From Callorhinus ursinus (lineage: Eukaryota > Chordata > Mammalia > Carnivora > Otariidae), in assembly GCF_003265705.1 (NCBI RefSeq), contig NW_020313045.1, forward strand, positions 1,828,115 through 1,892,114: a stretch of DNA of 64,000 bases, in the 5' to 3' direction. Shown here one piece after another: positions 43,296-54,309 of the stretch. Below the pieces are notes generated by a model that did not search any database, was not told the DNA's origin, and saw nothing but the letters and a program-made list of their open reading frames with translations. The position numbers were made by a program, and so were the translations under genes. Positions within the stretch are counted from its first letter, which is position 1; the number at the start of each line of letters is the position of its first letter.

Positions 43296-43342
<47 letters not shown>
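43217..43342 (+). repeat. (GATA)n microsatellite
   Basis: AGAT/GATA tetranucleotide array with ten N at 43286-43295 in the middle, so its length is not known. It interrupts the L1 text after 'tttccccagtttcagtag'. Confidence 0.95.
43286..43295. other. Assembly gap (10 N)
   Basis: Ten undetermined bases within the tetranucleotide array, most likely an unresolved repeat length and not a real deletion. Confidence 0.99.
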
Positions 43343-43789
43343 GATGGAGGGTCTTAAAACAGTTTTCCAAATTAGCACACCATAAAACATTTCCTGATAT
43401 ATAAGAAATATATAGTCTCTATCCTATATAATATTCTGCAACATACTTGCTATAGTCTTAGTGTAACTTGTACATCGTACCAGGCCAGTACTTTTTTGTG
43501 TATTCTGCCCTTGCATAGTATGGGTATATTATGATTTATTAATCATTCTTCTATGGATGGACATTTAGAGTATTTTCTTTTCTCCATTATAAACAGGGAA
43601 TATTTTTGGAGCAACATATTTAGGTATAATCACAGCTGTTTCTACAGATGATGGTCAATTCTCAGTGAATTATAAGTAGTAATCTATAACAAAGAGGAAA
43701 TTAGGCTTCAATAAAAAGTACAATGTAATAAATTCAGCGTTAAATCTCTTCCAGACTTAATTCCTCCCCCTTAAAATTTTTTTTAAACC

Positions 43790-44340
43790 AAAAAGTAATC
43801 TGCGAATAACCACTTTGGAATTCTGTTTGGCAAAATCTGCTAAAGCTAAACATGCACCTGCCTATGACTCAGCAGTTCCATTCCTGGATACACAGCCAAC
43901 AAAAATAAGTGTATATATCCATGAAAAAACATGTATGAGAATGTTCACAGTAGCTTTATTCATAAGTAACTTAAAATTGGGCATGAACCTGAGTGTGTAG
44001 CAGTGGATACGTACAGTAACCTGGACGGATCTGAGAACGTTGTGTTGAACAGAAGATGTCAGACACAAAAGAGGATGTACTCTATCATCCCATTTATATG
44101 AAGCTCCAGATCAGGCAAAACTAATCTATAGTATTCGAAATCAAGAAAATAGTTGCCTCTAAGGGGGAGGGGGGGATGTTTTGATGGGGAAGGGGCACAA
44201 TGAAGCCTTCAGAGGTGTTGGAAATGTTCTCTGTCCTGATCTGGGTCATGGATTTGTTTGTAAGAATTCATTGAGCTTTACTTTTAAGGGATGTATACTG
44301 TGTATTTATTATACTATGATAACTTTTTTTCATAAAGAAA
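43790..44340 (+). repeat. LINE-1 (L1M-type) 3' end fragment
   Basis: 'tgactcagcagttccattcc', 'gagaatgttcacagtagctt', 'gaacagaagatgtcagacac', 'atagttgcctctaaggggg', 'gttggaaatgttctctgtcc' are plus-strand L1 3' phrases. It lies tail-out relative to the minus-strand L1 immediately upstream. Confidence 0.75.
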
Positions 44341-44479
44341 TAACCTTGTTATTTTATCTTCCTCTTTGTATCCTGCCTAAGTGAAAGGAAGGAAACCGAT
44401 TTTATTAAGAATCTAAGTGCTAACCCCTAGGCTAAAAATTTTTATAAATTTTTAGTTCTAAGTTTTAATTCTTCATTAT

Positions 44480-44870
44480 AATTTTTAATTATAAGTTTGA
44501 TAAGTGCCCCACAATAGAGGCATGATTGTCCCTTTGCTCACAGATGAGGAAACTGAATGAAAGGTTGGTGTAATGTGTCCAAGGTCACGCACGGAATCAC
44601 TCAAGCTCTATTAATAACCATGGGAATTGCAACTGTCATAGTTGGCGTTTGGTAGGCACGCCATGTGTGTGGCATGATTCTAAGTGCTTCACGTGTACTG
44701 TCTCACAGGTATTAACTTGTGTTATCTGTGAGAGGAGCCTGTGTGCCAGGCATCATCATTAAGCTCCATTTTAAAGACGAGGACATTGTGGCATTGTAAG
44801 TCACATCCCCCCGGGACACAGAGCCAGTAAGTGGAGGCCCCAGGATCTTCTCCTTTCTGTAGGACACCAG
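44480..44870 (-). repeat. Two successive MIR elements, minus orientation
   Basis: The first (about 44480-44625) has 'tcacagatgaggaaactgaa' and 'tgtccaaggtcacgcacgg'. The second (about 44640-44870) has 'taagtgcttcacgtgtactg', 'tccattttaaagacgaggac' and 'cacagagccagtaagtggag'. Confidence 0.75.
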
Positions 44871-45019
44871 TCCCAGATCTGAGTTTTCCAGCTCTGAGGC
44901 TGTGTGGAATTTGCCTCACACTAGATAACCCTGGGGGATCTCTCCCTGCCGTGCTGGTGGAAGCTATTTGCTTGGCCCAAGTGTCTGCTGGTAGAAGCCT
45001 GTGTTTATTTGTTGACTTG

Positions 45020-45350
45020 TTTCACACTCGCTCATCTGTTTAGAAAGTCGGAAGACAGACCCATTAAGCATGGAAGCCCAAACATTCCAAGATAAATTAG
45101 CAGGCATGTCTCCCCAAGGCTGAGGGGATTGGGGAGGGGAGGGAAAGAGAGAGGGAGACAGCAGAATCACCACCCCGGACCCCAGGGACCCCGGCGCAGA
45201 TAATAAACTAGCAGCAAAAGGCTTATGGCTACGTGTGTGTGTGTGTGTGTGTGTGGAATTGGATCTCACCTCGGGACCACAATTTAATGGGAAATACAGC
45301 CTGAAGGAGGTCAGTGTTGAGGGTTTATAAAGAGATGGCGATCTAACTCA
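45020..45350. promoter_or_regulatory. Candidate conserved element with (GT)n
   Basis: Unique text on both sides of a (GT)n run at about 45231-45255: 'tctgtttagaaagtcgg', 'cccattaagcatggaag', 'aagataaattagcaggc', 'gcagataataaactagc', 'ccacaatttaatgggaaat'. The motif texture is similar to the 8-21 kb elements. Confidence 0.4.
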
Positions 45351-45769
45351 ACAGGACCTGCTGGCCACCCTGAGCCAAGGGTGAGTGGGAAGGCAGGGTC
45401 AGGAAGGGGTGGGAAAGGAGGGAGGGAGCCTGGCCCAGCCCCAGTTTAGTGTCCAGCAGAGGCCTAGGCAGTGCCGACAAGCGAGCCCGTTTCACAGCCG
45501 CTCTCCTTGGTGTCCCTACTCCTCTAGCCGCAGGGCTTTCGTTTCTGGCCACAGCCGTCCTGCTGTGAGCTGATAAATCATTTCCACAGAGGGAGGAAGA
45601 AACCTCTGTCGACGGATATCCCCAGCCTTCAGCCTACCCATCATGGTGCGTCCCTTTCCCCATCTTGGTGGTAGATAACTTCTCACAGGGTCCTTGCAGA
45701 GAAGCCATCAGGCTGGGAGGAGAAGGATGTAGGGCCCCAGGGCAGCCTCAGGGAGCCCAGACTCATGAA
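45351..45769. other. Unassigned stretch
   Basis: GC-rich unique sequence, no gene or repeat recognised. Confidence 0.35.
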
Positions 45770-45985
45770 CAATATCAATAATAATAAACTCAGCCACCAC
45801 CCTCCGAGAGTCTACTGTGTACCAGGCCCTTTACATAGATCGCCTCTAATCCCTTAGATGACACTACAAGGGATATATATTAGCCCATTTTATGGAGGGG
45901 GAAAACCAAGGCTTAAAGGAGAGTAAGCCATCATTTGCCCCAAATGTTGGCCTGGCTCCCGATTCCTTGACCACCTCTGCAGAGT
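45770..45985 (-). repeat. MIR element
   Basis: 'agagtctactgtgtaccagg', 'ccctttacatagatcgcct', 'gcccattttatggagggg', 'gccccaaatgttggcctggc' are reverse MIR. Confidence 0.8.
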
Positions 45986-47014
45986 AAGAAGGAAGAAAGG
46001 AAAGAGCAGGTAAGGGAAGCAAGTACGTTGGCATAAAGCTTCTTATGCTCATTGAGTTCTGGCTATTTCCACCATGAGAGTTGACATGATGCTATAGGCC
46101 AGTGAGAATTCACACTACTCCTGATCCCTTCCCATGAAGCGGCTCTGAGCCCACGGTTGTCTGGGTCTCTCCTAGCTGCACCAGTGACGTTTCCAGAAGA
46201 AACCATTGCTCCCCAGGGACGCAAGCTCGCTCGGCCTTCCCTGAGAATGGCACAGTGAGGGAGAAGTCAGAGCCCCATAGAGGCCACTGCCAAAATGCTG
46301 CAGGGCTGGAAAGCTTGGGTTCGCGTCCAGGTTGAGGCTGAGAATGCTGGAACATGGAGGAAGTGAGGTCTGTAGGTGGGTCAGCTCCGCGAGAGAAGGG
46401 GAGACGTTTCCCACGACTGGGGAGGGATTAACGCCCCTGGAAGGCTTCTGGGTGTCAGGGGTGGGCCCCATGGACCCAGGTGCTGCTGATTTAAGAAAAA
46501 GTCAGCCTCCCTGATGGCCCCCATTTAGGCCCACCCATTCAAGGCCTCTTCGATGGTGTGTCTGGAGGGGGCGGGGCTATTTGGTAGTTATTCTGGAAGA
46601 TATCTGGAAGTTATATCTGGAAGATATTCTGGAAGATTCCGGCTCAGCCCGGCCGTCCTGAACAAGGACAGGCCTCGGAAGGTGACAGCAGGAGTCCTAG
46701 AGAAAGGCTTTGCTTGAGTCCCCAGAGGCCAGCACCTGGAAAAACAATACCATATTGTTCCCTGGAGGTGAAAACAGTCTGTTCGATTCCTGCAGTGTGA
46801 AGAAGGAAGGCCCTTTGGGGACATTATCAACCTGGAAAGAACTTTTAGAATGCACAAAGAAAGCCAGGCTTCCCTGAACAGAGCTGTTAGGGAAACTGGA
46901 TTTTGAATGCAGAATTGTTCATGTTCACATTTCCAAGTGATTCCGGCCAGCAGAGTCATTTACAGCCACGCCATCACACCTGCCTGGTCCCTGGGGAAAT
47001 TTTCAGTTCTGGGC
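45986..47014. other. Unassigned stretch with a TCTGGAAGATAT tandem
   Basis: At 46588-46638 the phrase 'tctggaagatat' or a close variant occurs four times in tandem. Otherwise there is no gene; the 123-codon minus frame at 46588-46959 runs through this tandem and is not convincing. Confidence 0.45.
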
Positions 47015-47110
47015 AGCTGGAGTCTGAACCCCGATTAAACTAGCAGTGCAACCCTGGGCAAGACCTCTGGTCTCCCTGCGCCCCGGCTTCCTCATCTTCT
47101 CCCACAACCG
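47015..47110 (+). repeat. MIR fragment
   Basis: 'gtctgaaccccgattaaact', 'gcaaccctgggcaagacctc', 'cggcttcctcatcttctc' are forward MIR. Confidence 0.6.
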
Positions 47111-47209
47111 ACCCTCTCGGCTTCACCCGCTCAGGGACTTGGCTGCCTGAGCAAACATTCCGGGAGTTAGGAAAATTTCACTCCCCACGGTTGACTGATT
47201 GACCCAGAT

Positions 47210-47655
47210 CACACAAATTTCTCACTTTCTCTGTAACCATGCCCTTGGTCCATCGAGAGGCGGAGTCCGTTTCCCCATCCCTTAAGCCTGGGCTGCCCTG
47301 GGATTCACTTTGGCCAACAGGATGCGGCAAAGTGCCAGTATTCCATTCTTTTCGTGTTTCTACTTGCTCCCGGGCCCTTCCACGTGTGCATGGGCTAGCC
47401 TGAAGACCGACACACGTGGAACAGCACCGAGTCCTCCCGACACCTCAGGCTTGTGGGAGAAGCCACCCAAGCAAAGTCACCTGCTGGTTTGCATCTAACA
47501 ATAGGGCAGTGGGTGAGCCACACCAATGAGCTCAGAGCAGCAGAACCAGCCAACCCAAAGACTCATGAGCACAAATAAACGTTTTTGGTATATGCCGCTG
47601 GGGTTTTCAGTGGTTGTTATGCAGCACTGTTGTGGTCATAGCTAACTGATACATT
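47210..47655 (+). mobile_element. MaLR/MLT1-like solo LTR
   Basis: 'attcactttggccaacaggatg', 'ttctacttgctcccgggccc', 'aaagactcatgagcacaaat' with AATAAA at 47574, and the end 'gttatgcagcac...gctaactgatac'. It looks like a complete old LTR of about 440 bases, with no adjoining viral genes. The exact subfamily is not determined. Confidence 0.65.
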
Positions 47656-47694
47656 CCTATGTACCCTGTCGCTCACCAAATAAAAGCAGAGTTG

Positions 47695-47945
47695 TTAAGA
47701 GGATGATGTTGGAACCAGCCCTCCTGGTTTTGAATCCCACCTCCAACCCCTATCTAGCCGTGTGATCTCGGGCAAGTTATTTAACCTCTTGGTCCCTCAG
47801 TTTGCTCATCTAAAACCACACTTGACCATAGAAGAACCCACCTCATAGAGCTGGAATGATGAAATGAATCAGTAGTGCACCATGCTTAGAACAGCACCCG
47901 GTACAAAGCGAACACCGTGTAAGTATTTGCTACTAATATTGTGCT
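47695..47945 (+). repeat. Near full-length MIR
   Basis: 'ggttttgaatcccacctcca', 'cgtgtgatctcgggcaagtt', 'cctcttggtccctcagtttg', 'cccacctcatagagctggaa', 'cttagaacagcacccggtac', 'gtgtaagtatttgctactaa'. Confidence 0.9.
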
Positions 47946-48004
47946 GTCCGTTAAGTGTATTATCAATCCACTTTTCTCTCTCCTCTACTGATGTCACCCT
48001 AATC

Positions 48005-48238
48005 TAGGACATTTTCTGGATGGTTTTCCACCGCCATCTTCCACTATTAATCCACTCTCTATAATGAAGCCAAAGGAATCTTTCCAAAGTGCAGACCTGA
48101 CCGTGTCACACTTTGATTAAAACCTTTTAGTGGTGCCCTTTTGTCCTTGGGACAGTTTAAACCCCCCAAATGATTCCATGAACCCGCCTCTGTTTTATTC
48201 TCTGGCCTCCGCTCCCCCTGGCTCCCCACACTTGTCAT
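48005..48238 (+). repeat. LINE-2 fragment
   Basis: 'gaagccaaaggaatctttcc', 'aaagtgcagacctgaccgtg', 'ttgattaaaaccttttagtg', 'gggacagtttaaacccccc' are forward L2. Confidence 0.85.
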
Positions 48239-48239
48239 C

Positions 48240-48465
48240 AGTAATAGTAAGAAGATCAGACTTGTATGGAGCCCTTACTCTGTGCTGGGCCCAATGCCAA
48301 CCACGTTGCTGACATTCTATCATTGAATCCTTATGACAGATACTGTAACCACCTTGCATGAGAGATACAATAACCCTATTTTACAGATTAGGAAACAGGC
48401 TTCCCTTGCCTAGCATTACCCAGCTCGTAGTAGAGGAAGGATGCCAAGCCCATGCTCCTCGCCTG
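48240..48465 (-). repeat. MIR element
   Basis: 'gagcccttactctgtgctgg', 'tcattgaatccttatgacag', 'ccctattttacagattagga', 'tacccagctcgtagtagagg' are reverse MIR. Confidence 0.85.
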
Positions 48466-48834
48466 CTTCTGTGAACTAGGCTGCCCTGGGGGGACCACCT
48501 CCAGGAATGTGAGAAACTCTTGAGGCAAACCTTTCGGCGCTGCCTTTGGCCCCAGGCCCAGGCCCTACTTGGACCTCGATCCAGAAGGCATGTGAGGGTG
48601 AGTGAACATCCTGGTCATGGTCATGGATTTTCATTCCATAAAGTGCAAGGACTTTGGTGGATACTAAGGAATCCCAGAAAGCAACCTCAGCCTAGCTGGA
48701 ATGGCAATGTCCTGCTAACCCCAACGCCCCCCCCCCCAGCCAAGTGCCACACTGGCCTGTGACGTATTTTCCCATCCTTGCCGCCTGGTTCGTAATCGGT
48801 GTTCAGTGCCACAGAGAATGTAATGAACTGAAAC
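48466..48834. other. Unassigned stretch
   Basis: C-run at about 48727-48738. No gene or repeat recognised. Confidence 0.35.
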
Positions 48835-49040
48835 AGTGCTCGTAGAGAGCTTCCAGCGTACCAAGCGACTTTCTTAAGCATATGACATGGAGGGACAATG
48901 TCATACGACAATGAGCCGGGGTCAGGAGTCCTGTCATTGTCCCTATTCTACAGACAAGAAACTGACCATCCGACATGGTGGAACATTGGCTCTGGCCAGA
49001 TTCAAGGCCAGGAAGCCTGGTTCTAGAATCCGTGCTCTTA
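48835..49040 (-). repeat. MIR element
   Basis: 'cattgtccctattctacaga', 'caagaaactgaccatccgac', 'gaatccgtgctcttaacc' are reverse MIR, quite diverged. Confidence 0.65.
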
Positions 49041-49619
49041 ACCAGAGAGAATTCCAGACAAGTTCTTCAGAGAGGGCTCCTCGGAAAGCTCTCTGGAGGG
49101 GATTCCAAGCAGAAAAAAAAGGACCTGGACTTGGAGAAGAGCCGCATAGAAAGGACAGAAAGGCCGGGGGGCCTTTCAACACTCCGGGGTCGCTTCTCTT
49201 CTACTTCCAGACACAGGGAGGATGGTAATTCCTCGTCTCTGGGACTGGTTGTCATGGCCAGTGAGCCCTGAGCAGGTGCAACTCGTCCCCACGTCTTCCC
49301 CTTTGTGTGGAGATGCCAGTGGCACAAAGGGCCCCCGTCCCCGGCCCTGAGCCCCCGAGTGACAAGCCACACGGAGTAGGGTTTAGGCTCCTCCACGTCC
49401 CGGCCTTCTGCACCCCACCGTGCTGGACCGGAAGCGTGAGTGCGTCATCAACCTCTGCTTGCAGTGACACTGGGGCTATTCGTTTCTGCACTATAACCTC
49501 GCCTCCCCTGACTGGTGTAAGGGGGCCAGTCACGTAAGACAGGAGGTGACCTCAGGTCTCTAATGCTCTGGCAATCTTTCGAGGTTACCCGTGGTAAGGA
49601 GTGTGGAGAAGGGGGAGAG
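49041..49619. other. Unassigned GC-rich stretch
   Basis: Open frames near 100 codons occur in several phases and strands, none with features. No gene is seen. Confidence 0.35.
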
Positions 49620-49830
49620 TTCTCAGAAATGGCAGAGTCTCATTACTTAGCTTTCAGTGGGAATAGCATGTACTTTCTGCAGATGAGCAGACAGATCTTT
49701 CCCATCTGACCGGAACACAGTCCAAATGTTAAAATTAGAGACAAAAGTTAGCTGCAGAGGAAAACATCAAAACATGATCCCTCATTAGACCAGGTTGGAG
49801 TAGAAATGCCCCCATGGCTGTAATGGTAAC
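49620..49830. promoter_or_regulatory. Candidate conserved non-coding element
   Basis: Repeat-free text: 'gtctcattacttagctttc', 'gacagatctttcccatctg', 'gttaaaattagagac', 'catgatccctcattagacc', 'ggctgtaatggtaac'. Confidence 0.4.
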
Positions 49831-50071
49831 TCATGGAATGGGGGCAAGGCAGGGGGTGCTCTATTCAGATCCAGAACTGGTTTGGCAGGACCAGGAGAGA
49901 CCCCCTACCTCCCACTCCACCCGCCCCCACCCCCAGTCTAAGGCAGGCAGAACCACTGTCTGACCACAATCTGGTCTCCATTGCCCACCAAATCTGCCCA
50001 CAGATACACTTCAAGTGATATCTTTCAACACTTAACAAATGTCCAGAGATCTGCTAATATCAGACAGTTTA
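49831..50071. other. Unassigned stretch
   Basis: C-rich tract at 49915-49935, then unique AT-richer text ending at a SINE. Confidence 0.35.
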
Positions 50072-50285
50072 GAGATAACATTTTTCAAAAAAGATTTTAT
50101 TTATCTATTTGAGAGAGAGAGAGAACATGAGTGGGAGGAGGGGTGGAGGCAAAGGGAGAAGCAGGCTCCCCGCTGAGCAGGGAGCCCGATGTGGGGCTCG
50201 ATCCCGGGACCCTGGGATCATGACCTGAGCCGAAGGCAGACGCTTAACCGACTGAGCCACCCAGGCGTCCCTGGAGATAACTTTG
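50072..50285 (-). repeat. CanSINE, minus orientation
   Basis: Body about 50086-50271, A-rich start on this strand ('aagattttatttatctattt'), (GA)n, 'agaagcaggctccccgctga', 'gactgagccacccaggcgtc'. Flanks 'gagataacattttt' and 'gagataactttgtt' make an imperfect target duplication. Confidence 0.9.
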
Positions 50286-51062
50286 TTGGTGCTTCTCTCA
50301 ACCTTCGTAGTAGGAACGGTGGTTCTAAGTCTTTTCTCCCCACCACCCATACTCTCAAGGCTCCCCGGGCATCCTACCATCAGCCAGGTTAGACGCCCAA
50401 GCATGCTTTTCCACTGCAGTCAAGGACACTGATAGCTCGTACTAAACAAAGGGGCCACGTGGCAGGACCTCCCATGTGTGACAAATAAGGCCTGGAGGCT
50501 GTGGAAGGTAAAGGGGAGCTGCACTGTGGTTGAATTAAGTTTAATATGAAATTCTGGCCAGTGCGGGACCCCTTGTTAATTTCGTCCCCACGAGCTGAAT
50601 ATCCATGGAGCTGCTCCCGAAGACTGCAAATCCCAGAGCAGGGGAGAGGCAGAGATCTTCTAAAGAGTGCTCCCTATGGAAAGCCACTGCACACACCACT
50701 GGTCACGGGGCAGGTCTAGGCCTGTCCCTTCAATGGCAGGGGGGCAGCAGGCACGGCCACCACCTTGGTTTTCCTATGGGAATCTTTGATTAACATGAGG
50801 CTCCCCCATTTGCCTTGACTTAACCATGGTCACCCCAGCTCCTAAGCTCTACCTGGGCATGAAATTGGAGGCTCCGCACATTCTATCCTGAGGGTGAAAC
50901 AACACTGGAAGCGAAGCTGCAGGGCGGAGGCAGGACTAGAACCACAAGTAACTGATGGTAGAGACACAGACTCTTTCGGGGCGGGGGGGGGGGGTTGTCC
51001 GGTCCCCAGCTGCCCTGCCTTTCGGGGGCAAAGCTGCCCACAAGGGTGACACCAAACCCAAA
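50286..51062. other. Unassigned stretch; weak element at 50.5 kb
   Basis: 50495-50620 ('ggttgaattaagtttaatatg', 'ccttgttaatttcgtcc') may be a small conserved segment. G-run at 50980-50994. No gene is seen. Confidence 0.35.
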
Positions 51063-51345
51063 TCTTCATTTATTTGGTATTTATTGAGCACTTGCTCTAT
51101 GCCCAGTGCTGTGCTGAGTCCCCACCTCAGCTAGTTGGGGTTCCTGGTGTTTATCTAAGAACCACACCAGGGAGATACATCTATCATTAAATACCGAGGT
51201 GAGTGCCATGAATAAGCAAAGAATGTGCTGCAATTAAACATGAAAAATGAGACAGGGCTTTACGTTGGGGAGGCCAGGGTATCAAGGAGGGTCACTGCAA
51301 GGAAGTGACATTTAGGAGGGAGCTGGGCATAGTTGGGCTAAATGG
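51063..51345 (-). repeat. LINE-2 3' end, minus orientation
   Basis: 'catttatttggtatttattg', 'agcacttgctctatgcccag', 'tgctgtgctgagtcccc', then 'gagtgccatgaataagcaaag' and 'gagggtcactgcaaggaag'. Confidence 0.75.
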
Positions 51346-51649
51346 TGTTTTAGACCGAGAACCCAGGTTCCATGATGCTTCTGAAACTAGAAACACTTGA
51401 GACTTTAAAGCCAGGGAGAGCAGGCCATATGGTGTGGTGAGTTGGGCGACAGTGGCTGTGGGTGAGCCCAGGGAAGTCTGAGGGACCCTAATGGGTGGTC
51501 CTAAGAAGGTTAAGTCTAGACAGTAGCCACCATAGCCCAAAGCAGGGCAGGCCCTAGAAGCCCTCACTGACTGCAGAGGAATCCCTTTTATCTGCCCAAG
51601 TGAATATGTTTCCTAGGGCTTAAGTGTCATCCTGGACTCTGCTGTGTGC

Positions 51650-51968
51650 CTTAAGCCATCCATTTACTCCTCACCAGACATATAATGAACATTTTACTAT
51701 AAACAGGCTACAGGATTCAACGGTGACTAAGTCACGGCCCCTGCCTTCAAAGAGCTCCTTATGTGGTGGCAGAAATCCAAAAATCCAGTGATTGCAACAT
51801 AGAGTGACAAGTGTTACCACCGAGGTAACTCAGCTTGGAAGATCATGGAGGCCTTCTTGGAGGAGGTGACACGTCAGCTGAGTCTTAAAATGCATTTTGG
51901 AATTTGTCGAGAGGAAGAAAAAGCCATTCCAGACAGGGTACAAAGCATTTAGAAGCAACGGCACTTTT
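51650..51968 (-). repeat. LINE-2 3' end, minus orientation
   Basis: 'gacggatt'-like head is lost, but 'gactaagtcacggcccctgc', 'cttcaaagagctccttatg', 'ggccttcttggaggaggtga', 'cacgtcagctgagtcttaaa', 'aagccattccagacagggta' are unmistakable reverse L2. Confidence 0.85.
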
Positions 51969-51974
51969 GTTCTA

Positions 51975-52112
51975 ATCTGTGGTTCCCAACCCGTCACACA
52001 TTAAAATTGCCTGGGATATCCCAGCTGCACCCCTCTAGGGATCCTGATTCTGGCCTGGAGGTGAGCCCCAGATGACTCTAAAATGCAGCCAGATTTGAGA
52101 ACTCTTGTTCCA
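51975..52112 (+). mobile_element. MER5A-like DNA transposon (hAT, non-autonomous)
   Basis: 'gtggttcccaacccgtcaca', 'cattaaaattgcctgggat', 'agggatcctgattctggcc', 'ccagatttgagaactcttg' match the MER5A body, with its terminal inverted 'ctgtggttc...gaactc' ends still recognisable. Non-coding and immobile. Confidence 0.75.
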
Positions 52113-52738
52113 GTTAATCCTTAGTTACAATCAGAACATTGGAGGACATTGCCCATTTGTCACCCAAGAAGCCTGTCATTTTGCTCCCAGGATGCTTGGG
52201 ATCTGCCCCAGAGCCCAGAGCAGCCATGAGGTGACCTCAGGACAAAGTAACTGCCCCAAAGTTCTTGGGCTAGGCAAGACAGAAGTTTACTCCACCATCT
52301 CTCAGTCCTGACAAAGAATTCCCGGCTGAGGCAGTGGAAAAGGAAGCCATCCAGGCAAAGAATCGGGGGGAGACAGGAGGAAGGCAAGAGGGGGTGCAGA
52401 GGATTCCCCACTGTGCCGCTGGCCTGGGACCCAGGGCTGACCTCCAGGTTTCAGACGCCTGAGTCCAGTTCCAGCTTCATGCTCTTGCCCTACCCATGAA
52501 CTCGATTTACCTACCACTCCTCCTGGCTTAGTAAACAAATATGTGTATTTCAAAAGGAAGCTTTGTATCAAGTGGGTATCTGGAAATGGGACACTGACAT
52601 TCCTGGTCCTCAATAAAAGGCAACCTTGAGAGTGAAACTGACTTTTTAAAATAAAGCAATGAGAGTCTGTTTAGATACAATTTGCCTCCCGAAACCTCTG
52701 TTCCCCAAAGCCTGCTCTGCTGGCGGTTTTGTTTTGGC
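52113..52738. other. Unassigned stretch
   Basis: No gene or firm repeat. AATAAA-containing AT-rich text near 52610-52660. Confidence 0.35.
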
Positions 52739-52990
52739 TTTTAGCTCTTACTGTGGTAAAGTATATAAGACATAACATTTACCACTTTGACCACTTTTTA
52801 GGCACACGGCTCAGTGGCATTAAATACGCTCATTTTGTACAACGAGGACCATCAGGCATCTCTGGGGCTTCTTTGGCTTTCCCAAACTGAAACCCCGTAC
52901 CCACTAAACAACTTCCCATACTTCCCTTTCCCCCAGCCCCTGGCAGATTCTCTTCTGGTCTCCGGGATCCACCTTCATTTTAGAGGGAGA
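52739..52990 (-). repeat. LINE-1 (L1M-type) 3' end, minus orientation
   Basis: 'gtggtaaagtatataagaca', 'taacatttaccactttgacc', 'cacggctcagtggcattaaa', 'tcccaaactgaaaccccgta', 'cccccagcccctggcagat'. Same L1 region and strand as 62.74-63.38 kb. Confidence 0.85.
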
Positions 52991-53299
52991 TTAACGAGAG
53001 TGGAGGGGGTGTTAGGGACATATTAGCACCAACAGAGATTCTCTTTTTCACTTAGTTGCAATTGAGAGAGGGTTGAAAAGGCAACACTGTTCATTCTATG
53101 CAATTGTACCTCACAATGTTAGCCAGCGCCCCCCTCCCCAGGCATGGTCTCAACCAATGGTATTCATCCCCCAGCCCCCGCAAACACTGCTTAAAATGAT
53201 CCCCCTCGGCTTCTCTTGGAGATCTGTAGTCTCCTGGCAAGGAGTCAGACAATCAAAAAGAGAGCAAAGGGGAGGGAACTGTCATCTGGATTCTCTTTA
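52991..53299. other. Unassigned stretch
   Basis: No gene or repeat recognised. Confidence 0.35.
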
Positions 53300-53430
53300 A
53301 TGATCCAACAAGATCTGAGAAAAATTATCCCCATTTTCCCAAAGAGGAAACTATAGCTCATGAAGACAGTACCTTACCCAAAGTGCCACAGTTAGCTCAC
53401 ACCAGGGTCTTTTGATCCAACTATATGCCT
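53300..53430 (-). repeat. MIR fragment
   Basis: 'attatccccattttcccaaa', 'gaggaaactatagctcatga', 'cttacccaaagtgccacag' are reverse MIR. Confidence 0.75.
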
Positions 53431-53889
53431 CTGCCCTTCCCACCCCACCACCCTGATCTCCACAGGCAAACTGCAGGATTAGCCAAGACAGAGAAAGGAC
53501 CATCAGCATAGAGGCTGCTCTGAGGCTCTGTGAACACGGTCAACGCTCAGTAAGCGGACTCCTAACAAGTTAATCAAAATCAATCAGAACAGCGCATGCC
53601 CCGGTGACACTCTTCCTGGTGCATAAGGAGCCCTGTCACTCTCTGGCCATGGGGCCACCAAGCTGGCCCTTTAATGAATGCACATCTGCACATCCCGGGG
53701 TAGCCCACCCTGCTCCCTCCCAGGCCTTCACCGGGCAAATGGCTGTGCATACTCACTCCACATTTGGGCATCCCTGCCCCTGCAGGATTCTGATGCAAAT
53801 GGATTTGACACATACACCAGAGCAGCTCCCTCCCAGCTGAGCTCCCCTGTTTACTGACGGTTTCCAGCATCCTCCCTGGACTCCTTACC
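53431..53889. other. Unassigned stretch
   Basis: No gene; a 104-codon minus frame (53580-53894) has no domain. Confidence 0.35.
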
Positions 53890-54250
53890 TCCATCTTTTG
53901 TGTTTGTTTAAATAATAGCCAGGTAGAGACCTAGGTTAAATATCTTTCAAGATGCCAAGATTGGAAGCATTTCCCTGCACTCCTCCCCACCCTCGACAGC
54001 AGTCTCTGTGTTCACAGATCTTTGGCTGGTCTCCATTTATTTGTGAGGATGGATCCATATGAATAAAGCTTGCACATTAGTAGGAGTCTCATGCATTTCC
54101 AGGCAGAGGGATGCGGCCAGGTACCTGCTTGACCCTTCAGCTCCCTGCATTCGCTTTATTACGGACGCCCTCCCCAGCATGAGAAGGATTATATACACTT
54201 GCCTTGTATACATCACGAACGCAAACCCCTCTAAGAGTTTGAGAACTTTC
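53890..54250. promoter_or_regulatory. Candidate conserved non-coding element
   Basis: Unique repeat-free text: 'gtttgtttaaataatagcc', 'ggttaaatatctttcaag', 'ctccatttatttgtgagg', 'ccatatgaataaagcttgc', 'cgctttattacggacg'. Confidence 0.4.
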
Positions 54251-54252
54251 TT

Positions 54253-54253
54253 T

Positions 54254-54284
<31 letters not shown>

Positions 54285-54309
54285 TGTATATACATATATA
54301 TATATATAC
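54253..54309 (+). repeat. A-run followed by (TA)n microsatellite
   Basis: About 15 A, then alternating TA with 'gtatatac' interruptions. Self-complementary and likely variable. Confidence 0.9.

Larger units (their letters stand above)
42180..43680 (-). repeat. LINE-1 (L1M-type) 3' region, minus orientation
   Basis: Reads as the reverse complement of old L1 3' sequence: 'ctttgtccagaaatgatcc', 'gaggtagaatcatggtatat', 'tttccaatttttcacttcac', 'accaaattgctcaccaaaat', 'atctgtactcccaccatc', 'tctgtggggtgtcaactgat', and later 'ctatggatggacatttagag'. It contains the GATA microsatellite and the N run. Confidence 0.75.

Noticed and set aside
43061..43390. Minus frame with YLSIYLSI repeats as a repeat protein
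   Set aside because: It is the translation of the GATA microsatellite and spans the N gap.
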